DNA of 14,842 bases from Candidatus Parcubacteria bacterium. Its GTDB lineage: Bacteria; Patescibacteriota; Patescibacteriia; Patescibacteriales; UBA12075. The position numbers and the translations under genes were made by a program. Shown one piece after another: positions 1-4,843 of the stretch. Under the pieces are notes generated by a model. That model ran no database searches. It worked only from the letters and a program-made list of their open reading frames with translations, and was not told the DNA's origin. Within the stretch, counting starts at the first letter, position 1. Each line of letters begins with the position of its first letter. The stretch covers positions 1-14,842 of the forward strand of contig JAGLLI010000073.1 in the NCBI GenBank assembly GCA_023140595.1. Direction: 5' to 3'.

Positions 1-9
1 CAGTGCCCT

Positions 10-135
10 GTTCCTACGAATAATAAACAAACCGGCACTATATATTTAAAAAAACCGCGCCAACCGTTGAAACGAACGCGCCGCGGCGCGTTCCTACGAT
101 ATGCGCGGCAAACAAAAATTTTGCGGGTTCCTACG
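10..135 (-). repeat. Cluster of three GTTCCTACG motifs next to palindromes (REP-like)
   Basis: The 9-mer GTTCCTACG occurs exactly at 10-18, 90-98 and 127-135. Read on the minus strand each copy is CGTAGGAAC, and a hairpin follows two of them: the palindrome 93-74 directly after the middle copy, and a weak 5-bp stem (124-120 with 112-108) after the third. What follows the first copy is cut off by the window edge. A GTAG tetranucleotide before a palindrome is the known layout of REP elements mobilised by RAYT transposases. No transposase is present in the window, so the REP label is inference. The stretch has no plausible gene on either strand. Confidence 0.45.
74..93. repeat. Perfect 20-bp GC-rich palindrome
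   Basis: The sequence is its own reverse complement over 20 bases, centred between 83 and 84, with core GCCGCGGC. Its right end overlaps the middle GTTCCTACG motif. It stands out sharply against the AT-rich surroundings. Confidence 0.8.
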
Positions 136-172
136 CGGATAATAAAAAATAATCAGTTCCATTCATCCACCC

Positions 173-198
173 GCCCCGCCCTTCGCGAAGGGCGGGGC
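173..198. repeat. Perfect 26-bp palindrome
   Basis: The arms GCCCCGCCC and GGGCGGGGC flank the self-complementary centre TTCGCGAA. No T-run follows directly, since the nearest one begins 12 bases later inside the next hairpin, so it is not a good terminator. It is probably a dispersed palindromic repeat or the remains of one. Confidence 0.8.
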
Positions 199-212
199 TA
201 ATTTGATAATTT

Positions 213-264
213 TTTTCCGCCCAAGGCGGATTCGCCTTGGGCGGAAAACCCGATAAATCGGGTT
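213..264. repeat. Two abutting hairpins (16-bp and 8-bp stems)
   Basis: Bases 213-228 pair perfectly with 233-248 around a GATT loop. Bases 247-254 pair with 257-264 around an AA loop, so the two stems share two bases. Neither is followed by a T-run on either strand outside the stem. With the palindromes at 74-93 and 173-198 this makes a dense hairpin island upstream of the first gene. Confidence 0.8.
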
Positions 265-316
265 GTATAAAAACACCAACAATAAAATATCTCGCTTTCA
301 ACGGGATTAAAAAAAC

Positions 317-340
317 GTAGCCCAGACATTCATGTCTTGG
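317..340 (+). repeat. GTAG followed by hairpin, REP-like
   Basis: GTAG at 317-320 is followed at once by a 9-bp stem with one mismatch (321-329 with 332-340). The layout matches REP elements, here on the plus strand. The loop is very short, so a few base pairs must open in RNA. The call is based on layout only. Confidence 0.35.
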
Positions 341-426
341 CGGGGAAAGCGGGGTAATTGTTTGGAGTTATGAATTTATTGGAAAATAAAAAGTTAAAGG
401 CTTAGATTAATCATTTTATTCAACAT

Positions 427-435
427 TTATCCACA
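427..435 (+). promoter_or_regulatory. DnaA-box sequence TTATCCACA
   Basis: This is a perfect match to the strong DnaA-box consensus. It is followed by about 170 bases of very AT-rich DNA with an 11-bp tandem repeat. The same 13-mer TTATCCACAGTTA recurs at 2305-2317. No dnaA, dnaN or other replication gene is in the window, so use as an origin is unproven. Confidence 0.4.
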
Positions 436-499
436 GTTATCAAAGAATTTGATTAATTTCATAAAAATTTTATAAAAAATTATTAAAAATTTAGCAAAA

Positions 500-521
500 T
501 AAATATAAAATAAATATAAAA
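500..521 (+). repeat. 11-bp tandem repeat, two copies
   Basis: TAAATATAAAA occurs twice head to tail at 500-510 and 511-521. It contains no G or C and would melt easily. It could be part of a DNA-unwinding element or simply low-complexity sequence. Confidence 0.6.
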
Positions 522-532
522 AGTAAATTTAA

Positions 533-552
533 TTTGTTTAATATTAAACAAA
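533..552. repeat. Perfect 20-bp AT-rich palindrome upstream of promoter
   Basis: TTTGTTTAAT and its reverse complement form a gapless palindrome ending 25 bases before the -35 box at 578. The position would suit an upstream binding site for a dimeric regulator, such as the MerR-type protein encoded at 894. In DNA this AT-rich a chance palindrome is also possible. Confidence 0.4.
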
Positions 553-577
553 ATTTATTTTATTAACATGTAAATAA

Positions 578-606
578 TTGACGTCCTTGCCAAAATAGTG
601 TATAAT
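578..606 (+). promoter_or_regulatory. Sigma70-type promoter TTGACG-N17-TATAAT
   Basis: The -35 box TTGACG (5 of 6) at 578-583 and a perfect -10 TATAAT at 601-606 are 17 bases apart, with TG immediately before the -10. Transcription would start near 613. The next confident gene is at 894, so the transcript would carry a leader of about 280 bases or include the small ORF at 695-802. It probably drives the regulator at 894 and the surface protein at 1137. Confidence 0.7.
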
Positions 607-694
607 TAAAATATAGTATAGCAATATAGTATTATGGTGCTGTAAAAAAAATCAAAAAAAATAAAAATTGCCCAAAATAGGCAAAAAAACAAAA

Positions 695-802
695 ATGAAA
701 AACAATAAATATCAAAATTGCTATTATTTATATAGATTGGATTTAAAGTTTTTTTTGTTAAAAAAGCTTTTTTTTGTTGCCAAAATGTTTGTTAAGAATT
801 AA
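695..802 (+). CDS. Possible 35-residue basic, hydrophobic small protein
   Basis: An ATG at 695 opens a 35-codon frame about 80 bases after the predicted start of transcription. The peptide is rich in Lys, Phe, Leu and Tyr and contains FFLLKKLFFVAK. It has no ribosome site beyond an A-rich stretch, as is usual in this window. An A/T stem-loop (about 745-770, followed by T's) lies inside it and could instead be a weak terminator or attenuator. I do not recognise the peptide. In sequence this AT-rich a chance ORF of this size is common. Confidence 0.18.
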   Translation: MKNNKYQNCYYLYRLDLKFFLLKKLFFVAKMFVKN

Positions 803-893
803 AAATTTACATATCTTGTTTCTTGCTTTCATAAAGGCGGAAACTAAAAATAAAAAGGTCGAAAACAATAATAAAAATAAAAAATAAAAATTT

Positions 894-1112
894 ATGAATA
901 TTAAAAAATATCGTCTTAAGGATATTCAAGATAAAATAGACAGAGATAAGACAACATTGATTCGCTGGGAAAGAGAAGGCTTGATTCCACAAGCCAAAAG
1001 AGATTCCCGGGGCTGGCGGTATTACAGCAAGGGCGAGGTAAAAAATATAATTGATATGATATTGTCAACTGACTATTTTAGAAATATCCAACATAATAGA
1101 TCAAATGTTTAA
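894..1112 (+). CDS. Small MerR-type HTH DNA-binding protein
   Basis: This 72-residue protein is almost only a MerR-like winged HTH. Residues 6-55 contain a YRLKDIQ helix, the recognition-helix region TTLIRWEREGLI, and a wing with RGWRYYSKGEV followed by a short helix. The long dimerisation coiled coil and effector domain of full MerR proteins are missing, so it resembles stand-alone HTH proteins rather than metal or drug sensors. It ends 24 bases before the surface-protein gene at 1137 with no terminator between, so the two are probably co-transcribed from the promoter at 578. I infer that it regulates the surface genes, itself or both. The ATG at 894 is the only sensible start. No Shine-Dalgarno is visible, only A-rich sequence. 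Confidence 0.75.
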   Translation: MNIKKYRLKDIQDKIDRDKTTLIRWEREGLIPQAKRDSRGWRYYSKGEVKNIIDMILSTDYFRNIQHNRSNV

Positions 1113-1136
1113 TATAAATATAAAAAAATAAAAATT

Positions 1137-2240
1137 ATGTTTAAAACTAAAAAACAAAAAAAATATTTGGCAATCATTTTGACTATTTCAATGATGGTTG
1201 CAATGTATAGCGTTATGCCAAGTACTGATATAGCAGGCGCGGTTGACGCGATTGAGGACGCAAGCGATACGATCAGCGATTCTGATTTAAACGTTAGTGC
1301 AAACCACACCTTTGATTTTACTACCGGAACAACAACGGCAGTTGACGGTTATATTGAAGTTGTTTTCCCTGTTCAATTCGGCACAAGTTCCTTGGCTAAC
1401 ACGACTTGCCCTGATGCCGGCGCCAACTGGGCAGAAACTCTCAGCAACGGAGACAGGACGCTTCGCTGTACGGCGTCAGGCGTGGAAAACGCGGCAGGCG
1501 CGGAACAAATTATAATAAACAGCGTAACAAATCCTGATTCAGAGGCTACCATATATATAGAAATTTCACATTATAATTCCAGTGATATTTTATTGGAAAG
1601 AGTTACTGTTGCTGTTGCGATTATTGAAGACATATTAATGACGGCAAAAGTAGATTCGTCTTTGACATTCGCGGTCAGCGGAACTTCAACAGCCGGCATA
1701 GTCGGCGGCATTCCTTGTAAAAACGCTTCTACGGCGACAAATACTCCGTTTGGTACTTTAGAGGTAGGCGCCACTTCCACTGTTTGCCAAACTTTGAATA
1801 TTACAACTAACGCGGATGACGGCTATACCGTAACTGTTGAGCAAGACGACGAGCTTACTTCAGATTCGCTCTCAAACATCAACAGTTTTAGCAATTCCCC
1901 TGATAACACCGGTTCAACAACGCCGAAAGGGTGGCTTAGTCCTACAAATCAATTAGATCAATACCACACATTCGGGCACATGGGTCTGCATACGGATGAT
2001 TCCGATTTGGAAGATTTTGGTACCGGTTATGACGATTTTGATAACAATGAGACAGAAACTTGGTTTGCCGGTTTAAATAGCACGGATGTGATGCCGATTA
2101 TGCATCATGACGGTCCGTCTAACGGTGTCGCTCAAGACAGCGGTGAAGCGCATCTTATTTATCAAGTTGAAGTCGGATCATTGCAGGAAGCCGGTGATTA
2201 CGAAAATACATTGACATACATTTGTACTCCGACATTCTAA
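1137..2240 (+). CDS. Secreted WxL-like surface protein (Y-I-C variant)
   Basis: This 367-residue protein is exported. It has a basic N-terminus (KTKKQKK), a hydrophobic segment at about 11-28 and a possible cleavage site near AGA-VD at 35. Residues 45-165 look like a beta-sandwich domain (DTISDSDLNVSANHTFDF, then YIEVVFP). Residues 175-367 resemble a WxL domain: an FGTLEVG segment at 205, NADDGYTVTV at 225-234 in the place of the first W-x-L motif, and AGDYENTLTYIC at 352-363 in the place of the last. The C-terminus is CTPTF. No LPXTG motif or C-terminal membrane segment is present. It is a paralogue of the protein at 2657. In Firmicutes WxL domains attach non-covalently to peptidoglycan, but that role is only inferred here. 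No GFxxxE pilin motif is present. A terminator follows at once. Confidence 0.72.
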   Translation: MFKTKKQKKYLAIILTISMMVAMYSVMPSTDIAGAVDAIEDASDTISDSDLNVSANHTFDFTTGTTTAVDGYIEVVFPVQFGTSSLANTTCPDAGANWAETLSNGDRTLRCTASGVENAAGAEQIIINSVTNPDSEATIYIEISHYNSSDILLERVTVAVAIIEDILMTAKVDSSLTFAVSGTSTAGIVGGIPCKNASTATNTPFGTLEVGATSTVCQTLNITTNADDGYTVTVEQDDELTSDSLSNINSFSNSPDNTGSTTPKGWLSPTNQLDQYHTFGHMGLHTDDSDLEDFGTGYDDFDNNETETWFAGLNSTDVMPIMHHDGPSNGVAQDSGEAHLIYQVEVGSLQEAGDYENTLTYICTPTF

Positions 2241-2261
2241 GTATTAGAAGATTATGAAACA

Positions 2262-2294
2262 AAAGCCTTGTTTGTAAAAGCAGGGCTTTTTGTT
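2262..2294 (+). terminator. Rho-independent terminator after first WxL-like gene
   Basis: AAAGCCTTG at 2262-2270 pairs with CAGGGCTTT at 2281-2289, with one G-T wobble and a 10-base loop. TTTTGTT follows directly. It lies 22 bases after the stop codon. Confidence 0.8.
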
Positions 2295-2304
2295 ATTAAT
2301 TATA

Positions 2305-2313
2305 TTATCCACA
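2305..2313 (+). promoter_or_regulatory. Second DnaA-box sequence TTATCCACA
   Basis: This is identical to the box at 427-435, and the match extends to 13 bases (through GTTA). It lies between two terminators and upstream of the promoter of the second WxL-like gene, in a position comparable to the first box. It could be DnaA-linked control or chance. No cluster of boxes is seen. Confidence 0.35.
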
Positions 2314-2380
2314 GTTACTTAAATAAAAGGTTGGTTATGAAAAAAATATGAAAAAATTATAAAGTCTATTTTTTTTATTT

Positions 2381-2418
2381 AAAATAATTTAACTAATTTT
2401 AGTTAAATTATTTTTTTT
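2381..2418 (+). terminator. Second strong stem-loop terminator
   Basis: A perfect 15-bp stem (2381-2395 with 2400-2414) closes an ATTT loop, and T's continue to 2418. With the terminator at 2262 it isolates the first surface operon from the second. The AT-rich stem could also serve as a protein-binding palindrome, but the T-run favours termination. Confidence 0.7.
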
Positions 2419-2459
2419 ATTTTTTTATTTTTACAATATTTTTTAAATACGAGAAAATA

Positions 2460-2468
2460 TGTTATAAT
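2460..2468 (+). promoter_or_regulatory. Extended -10 promoter TGTTATAAT
   Basis: A TGn extension precedes a perfect TATAAT at 2463-2468. The sequence 17 bases upstream (TTTTTA) is a poor -35, which extended -10 promoters tolerate. Transcription would start near 2475 and give a leader of about 180 bases for the gene at 2657. Confidence 0.6.
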
Positions 2469-2484
2469 ATTTTATATAACAAAA

Positions 2485-2593
2485 TTGCTCGTTTAAAGTG
2501 CGCATTATTTGCGGGCAAAAAGGTCGAAATTTTGTAATGTACATTAAAAATAAGCTTATTTTTCTCCGCTCTTATTTTTTAAGAGAGGGGTAA
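2485..2593 (+). promoter_or_regulatory. Structured leader of second WxL-like gene
   Basis: The leader contains a 7-bp stem with one wobble (2485-2491 with 2512-2518). The 13-mer AAAAAGGTCGAAA follows at 2517-2529, and a second hairpin at 2564-2590 has arms CTCC-CTCTT and AAGAG-GGGG with one mismatch. An 18-codon frame (ATG 2537 to TAA 2593) covers the second hairpin and could encode a leader peptide. The same 13-mer occurs at 853-865 in the leader of the MerR/WxL-like pair. I cannot match this to a known riboswitch class. The role is inferred from position only. Confidence 0.3.
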
Positions 2594-2656
2594 ATTTTAT
2601 TATTTTGTTTAAGAGTTTAGTTTTTAAATTGGTTTTATAAGCTAAGCTTTATCCCC

Positions 2657-3682
2657 ATGCAAAAAATAAAAAGATTTAAGATTGCCATAGTTGCTGTTTT
2701 AATTTTGTCTATGATGGCGATTTACGGTTCAGTGCCGAATGTTGAAGCGGATTCGCTTGATTTGGCCAAGGATACTATTAGTGATTCTTCACCCGGTCAA
2801 ACTGGTGTTACTCATACAATTGTGTATGATTTAGGTATTGCTTTGGGTGAAAATCAATATGTGCGTTTTACTTTTGAGTCGGGAATAGATTTAAGCGCGG
2901 CTACTACCACTTGTCCGTTAAATACAACCGCTTCAGCTACCGCGCAGTTGATTGATTGTGTTGTAGACGCTGGCGAAGCCTTGGCCTCAACAACAGCCAC
3001 GTCAACAATTATAACCGATGCGGCTAATCCGTCAACAACAGGTGATTATAGCGTAACTATTAGCACCCATGAATCAGACGGTACCGAAATTGAATCTTCA
3101 GAAGTAAAAATATATATTATTGATGAAGTTACCGTTACCGCTCATGTTGAAGCGACTTTGTCGTTTTCAATAGCAACGACAACGCCGCATGACAGTGTCG
3201 GCGGCGAGAGTTTTACAAGTACATCATCTCCGACTGCCTTGGCGTTCGGAGCTCTTGTAGCTAATACCGAGTATTTAATGGGCCATTTATTAACAGTTGC
3301 CACAAACGCTGATGACGGTTACACGGTTACTGTTCAGCAAGATGACGATTTGGAAAACGGCGCAGGCGCCATTATAGACGGCTATTCAACCTCTAGCTCA
3401 GCGCTTTGGCCAAATCCAATAACAACCGATATTAATGACGAAACTACTTGGGGTTATTTTGGCTTAACATCCGATGATAGTGATGTGAGCGCCACCTCAA
3501 GCAAATATCAAGGTTTTGACGGCACAGACGCGTTTACCATTATGACGCATGATGGTCCGGCAAATAATGAGGGTGTCGGTATTGGCACCACAACAGTAGG
3601 ATACAAAATTGAAGTTTCCGCTTTGCAAGAAGCTGGCGACTATCAAAATGCCTTAACCTATATTTGCACTCCGATTTATTAG
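2657..3682 (+). CDS. Secreted WxL-like surface protein, paralogue of the one at 1137
   Basis: This 341-residue protein has the same plan as the protein at 1137. It has a basic start (QKIKRFK), a hydrophobic stretch at 9-28 and probable cleavage near VEA-DS at about 31. A beta-rich first domain contains DTISDSS, TTTCP and an NPSTTGDYSVTI segment. A WxL-like second domain (about 160-341) has LAFGALVAN, NADDGYTVTVQQDD at 217-230, MTHDGPANN at 296 and AGDYQNALTYIC at 326-337. It ends CTPIY. The long identical blocks beside diverged linkers point to an old duplication. Ser/Thr-rich linkers are typical of exported proteins. It has its own promoter (2460) and terminator (3708), so the two paralogues can be expressed separately. 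A cell-wall or S-layer-like role is inferred. Confidence 0.72.
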   Translation: MQKIKRFKIAIVAVLILSMMAIYGSVPNVEADSLDLAKDTISDSSPGQTGVTHTIVYDLGIALGENQYVRFTFESGIDLSAATTTCPLNTTASATAQLIDCVVDAGEALASTTATSTIITDAANPSTTGDYSVTISTHESDGTEIESSEVKIYIIDEVTVTAHVEATLSFSIATTTPHDSVGGESFTSTSSPTALAFGALVANTEYLMGHLLTVATNADDGYTVTVQQDDDLENGAGAIIDGYSTSSSALWPNPITTDINDETTWGYFGLTSDDSDVSATSSKYQGFDGTDAFTIMTHDGPANNEGVGIGTTTVGYKIEVSALQEAGDYQNALTYICTPIY

Positions 3683-3707
3683 CAAAATTCAGTTAATCAG
3701 ATTACAT

Positions 3708-3744
3708 AAATATCTCCCTTGTAATAAAAGGGAGATATTTTTTT
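3708..3744 (+). terminator. Rho-independent terminator after second WxL-like gene
   Basis: A perfect 13-bp stem (3708-3720 with 3728-3740) encloses a 7-base loop, GTAATAA. The T-run continues to 3744. This is the cleanest terminator in the window. Confidence 0.9.
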
Positions 3745-3755
3745 GAGCCAAAAAT

Positions 3756-3792
3756 AATCATAGTTTTCATTTTAATCACAAAAATCATAGTT
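3756..3792 (+). repeat. 10-bp direct repeat upstream of restriction promoter
   Basis: AATCATAGTT occurs at 3756-3765 and 3783-3792, 27 bases apart, ending 15 bases before the -35 box at 3808. Its ATCATAG core differs by one base from the ATGATAG half-site of the inverted repeat at the methyltransferase promoter. It may be a regulator-binding region. Confidence 0.3.
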
Positions 3793-3807
3793 CAAAATTT
3801 TAAAAAT

Positions 3808-3836
3808 TTGACTAAAAACAGGATAGATTATAAAAT
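3808..3836 (+). promoter_or_regulatory. Promoter of restriction operon, TTGACT-N17-TAAAAT
   Basis: The -35 box TTGACT (5 of 6) at 3808-3813 and the -10 box TAAAAT (5 of 6) at 3831-3836 are 17 bases apart. The spacer ends in GATAGATTA at 3822-3830, which is identical to 4817-4825 inside the inverted repeat at the methyltransferase promoter. A regulator bound there would cover the -10 box. Transcription would start near 3843. Confidence 0.65.
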
Positions 3837-3890
3837 ATATTTAATGATATTTATAGCTTCTTTTTATTAGAAATTTATTAATAAAAATAC

Positions 3891-4061
3891 GTGAATACAA
3901 TAAATAATAAAATATGCCCAAAATATAATGGTAAAAAATTAGTAGATACTGGAAAGAAAGTTAATAATGGCGGTGATATGGGTCAAAATGGTTCATATGA
4001 AATATCAACAATACCAATATTTGAGTGTATTGACTGTGGAGAAATTTTTAAAATACAATAA
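3891..4061 (+). CDS. Small zinc-ribbon-like protein upstream of restriction nuclease
   Basis: A GTG at 3891 opens a 56-residue frame ending 12 bases before the nuclease start. An in-frame stop lies just upstream (3882-3884), so GTG is the first available start. The peptide has a Cys-Pro turn near its start (KICPKY) and a CxxC knuckle near its end (FECIDCGEIF), separated by a Gly/Asn-rich stretch. This is the outline of a zinc ribbon, but only three of the usual four cysteines are present. It sits between the promoter at 3808 and the nuclease, so it is the first gene of that transcript. A control role like that of C proteins is conceivable, although it has no HTH. It may also be the remnant of a longer gene. 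Confidence 0.45.
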   Translation: MNTINNKICPKYNGKKLVDTGKKVNNGGDMGQNGSYEISTIPIFECIDCGEIFKIQ

Positions 4062-4073
4062 AAAAACAGAATT

Positions 4074-4781
4074 ATGCCATATCTAAAATTTATTTCTGAC
4101 AAAGATTTATGCTCCGCGGTTACAAAAATAATAAAAATAATTGAAGTAGCGGAGCGTGACGTAGAAGATAAACTGCATAAAAATGTTGTGGATCCTTTTT
4201 CCGCCTTATTTCATGGAGTAACACATCCCATTTCTTATAAAAAATGGATTGAACAAGAAAAAGCAAGACAAACTCAAAAAACAATGCAAAATGCTATTGG
4301 AAATTTTCATCAAGAAATTTTAGGTTCCATGCCCGGATGGATGAATTTAGGCGCTAGCGGCGGCTTAGATGTTGTTAATAAAAAAATGAAAATTATTGCG
4401 GAAGTAAAAAATAAATTTAACACTACAAAGGGTAATCACAAAATAGAAATCTATGACGCGATTAAAGCAAAATTAAAACTGGATGAATATAAAAATTATA
4501 TGGGGTATTATGTGGAAATAATATCTCAAGGAAAGAAAAAATATGACAAGCCCTTTATTCCGCCAGACAATAAAACCGGGAAACGTCGACCGGCTAGAAA
4601 TAAAATCAGAGTAGTTGATGGCGTAAGCTTCTATGCAATAGCAGCTGGCGGAAAGAATGCTCTTCAAGAATTGTTTGAAATATTACCGCGGGTTATTACT
4701 GATAATCATAAATATAAATTAAGCAAGAAAGAGGCTAAAGAATATTTTGAACTATATAAAATAGCTTTTTCCACAGAATAA
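4074..4781 (+). CDS. Type II restriction endonuclease, Eco47II family
   Basis: The 235-residue protein matches the Eco47II family (PF09553) along its length as I recall it. It has FISDKDL near the start, NVVDPFSALFHG at 37-48, WIEQEKARQTQKTMQNAIGNFHQ at 58-80 with QNAIG and FHQ as hallmarks, GLDVVN at 97-102, IIAEVKNKFNTTKG at 107-120, and DGVSFYAIAAG at 182-192. Asp99 and the Glu110-x-Lys112 pair fit a PD-(D/E)xK active site. Family members cut GG(N/W)CC, and the neighbouring methyltransferase has a target-recognition region of that type. It is intact. It follows the zinc-ribbon-like ORF by 12 bases and precedes the methyltransferase by 62. The exact recognition sequence is inferred. Confidence 0.88.
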   Translation: MPYLKFISDKDLCSAVTKIIKIIEVAERDVEDKLHKNVVDPFSALFHGVTHPISYKKWIEQEKARQTQKTMQNAIGNFHQEILGSMPGWMNLGASGGLDVVNKKMKIIAEVKNKFNTTKGNHKIEIYDAIKAKLKLDEYKNYMGYYVEIISQGKKKYDKPFIPPDNKTGKRRPARNKIRVVDGVSFYAIAAGGKNALQELFEILPRVITDNHKYKLSKKEAKEYFELYKIAFSTE

Positions 4782-4784
4782 CCA

Positions 4785-4813
4785 TTGCATAGGCAAAGGT
4801 TATTTGATATAAT
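4785..4813 (+). promoter_or_regulatory. Methyltransferase promoter with extended -10 (TGATATAAT)
   Basis: A perfect TATAAT at 4808-4813 has a TGn extension at 4805-4807. TTGCAT at 4785-4790 lies 17 bases upstream and is a weak -35. Transcription would start near 4820, inside the inverted repeat 4815-4836. This gives the methyltransferase its own promoter, as expected when protective methylation must come before nuclease. A stem-loop (4777-4783 with 4798-4804) overlaps the -35 but lacks a T-run. Confidence 0.65.
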
Positions 4814-4814
4814 T

Positions 4815-4836
4815 ATGATAGATTAATTTCTATCAT
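4815..4836. promoter_or_regulatory. Candidate operator: 8-bp inverted repeat at methyltransferase start site
   Basis: ATGATAGA at 4815-4822 and TCTATCAT at 4829-4836 are perfect inverted repeats with a 6-base spacer. They begin one base after the -10 box and end seven bases before the ATG at 4844. A bound dimer would block transcription. Because the encoded protein carries an N-terminal HTH, autoregulation is the natural inference, as known for M.EcoRII and M.SsoII. It could also act as an RNA hairpin over the start codon. Confidence 0.55.
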
Positions 4837-4843
4837 TTTTTAT

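Noticed and set aside
291..313. CTCGCTTTCAACGGGATT resembles part of some CRISPR repeats
   Set aside because: It occurs once; there are no spaced copies and no cas genes in the window.
400..620. Chromosomal replication origin
   Set aside because: Only one perfect DnaA box and no replication genes nearby; kept only as a low-interest observation.
1137..3682. Type IV pilins or archaellin-like proteins
   Set aside because: The N-termini lack a prepilin motif (G/A before F followed by E at +5), and the hydrophobic segment fits an ordinary signal peptide.
4777..4804. Terminator between nuclease and methyltransferase genes
   Set aside because: The stem (7 bp plus 4 bp with a mismatch) has no T-run and overlaps the -35 region of the methyltransferase promoter.
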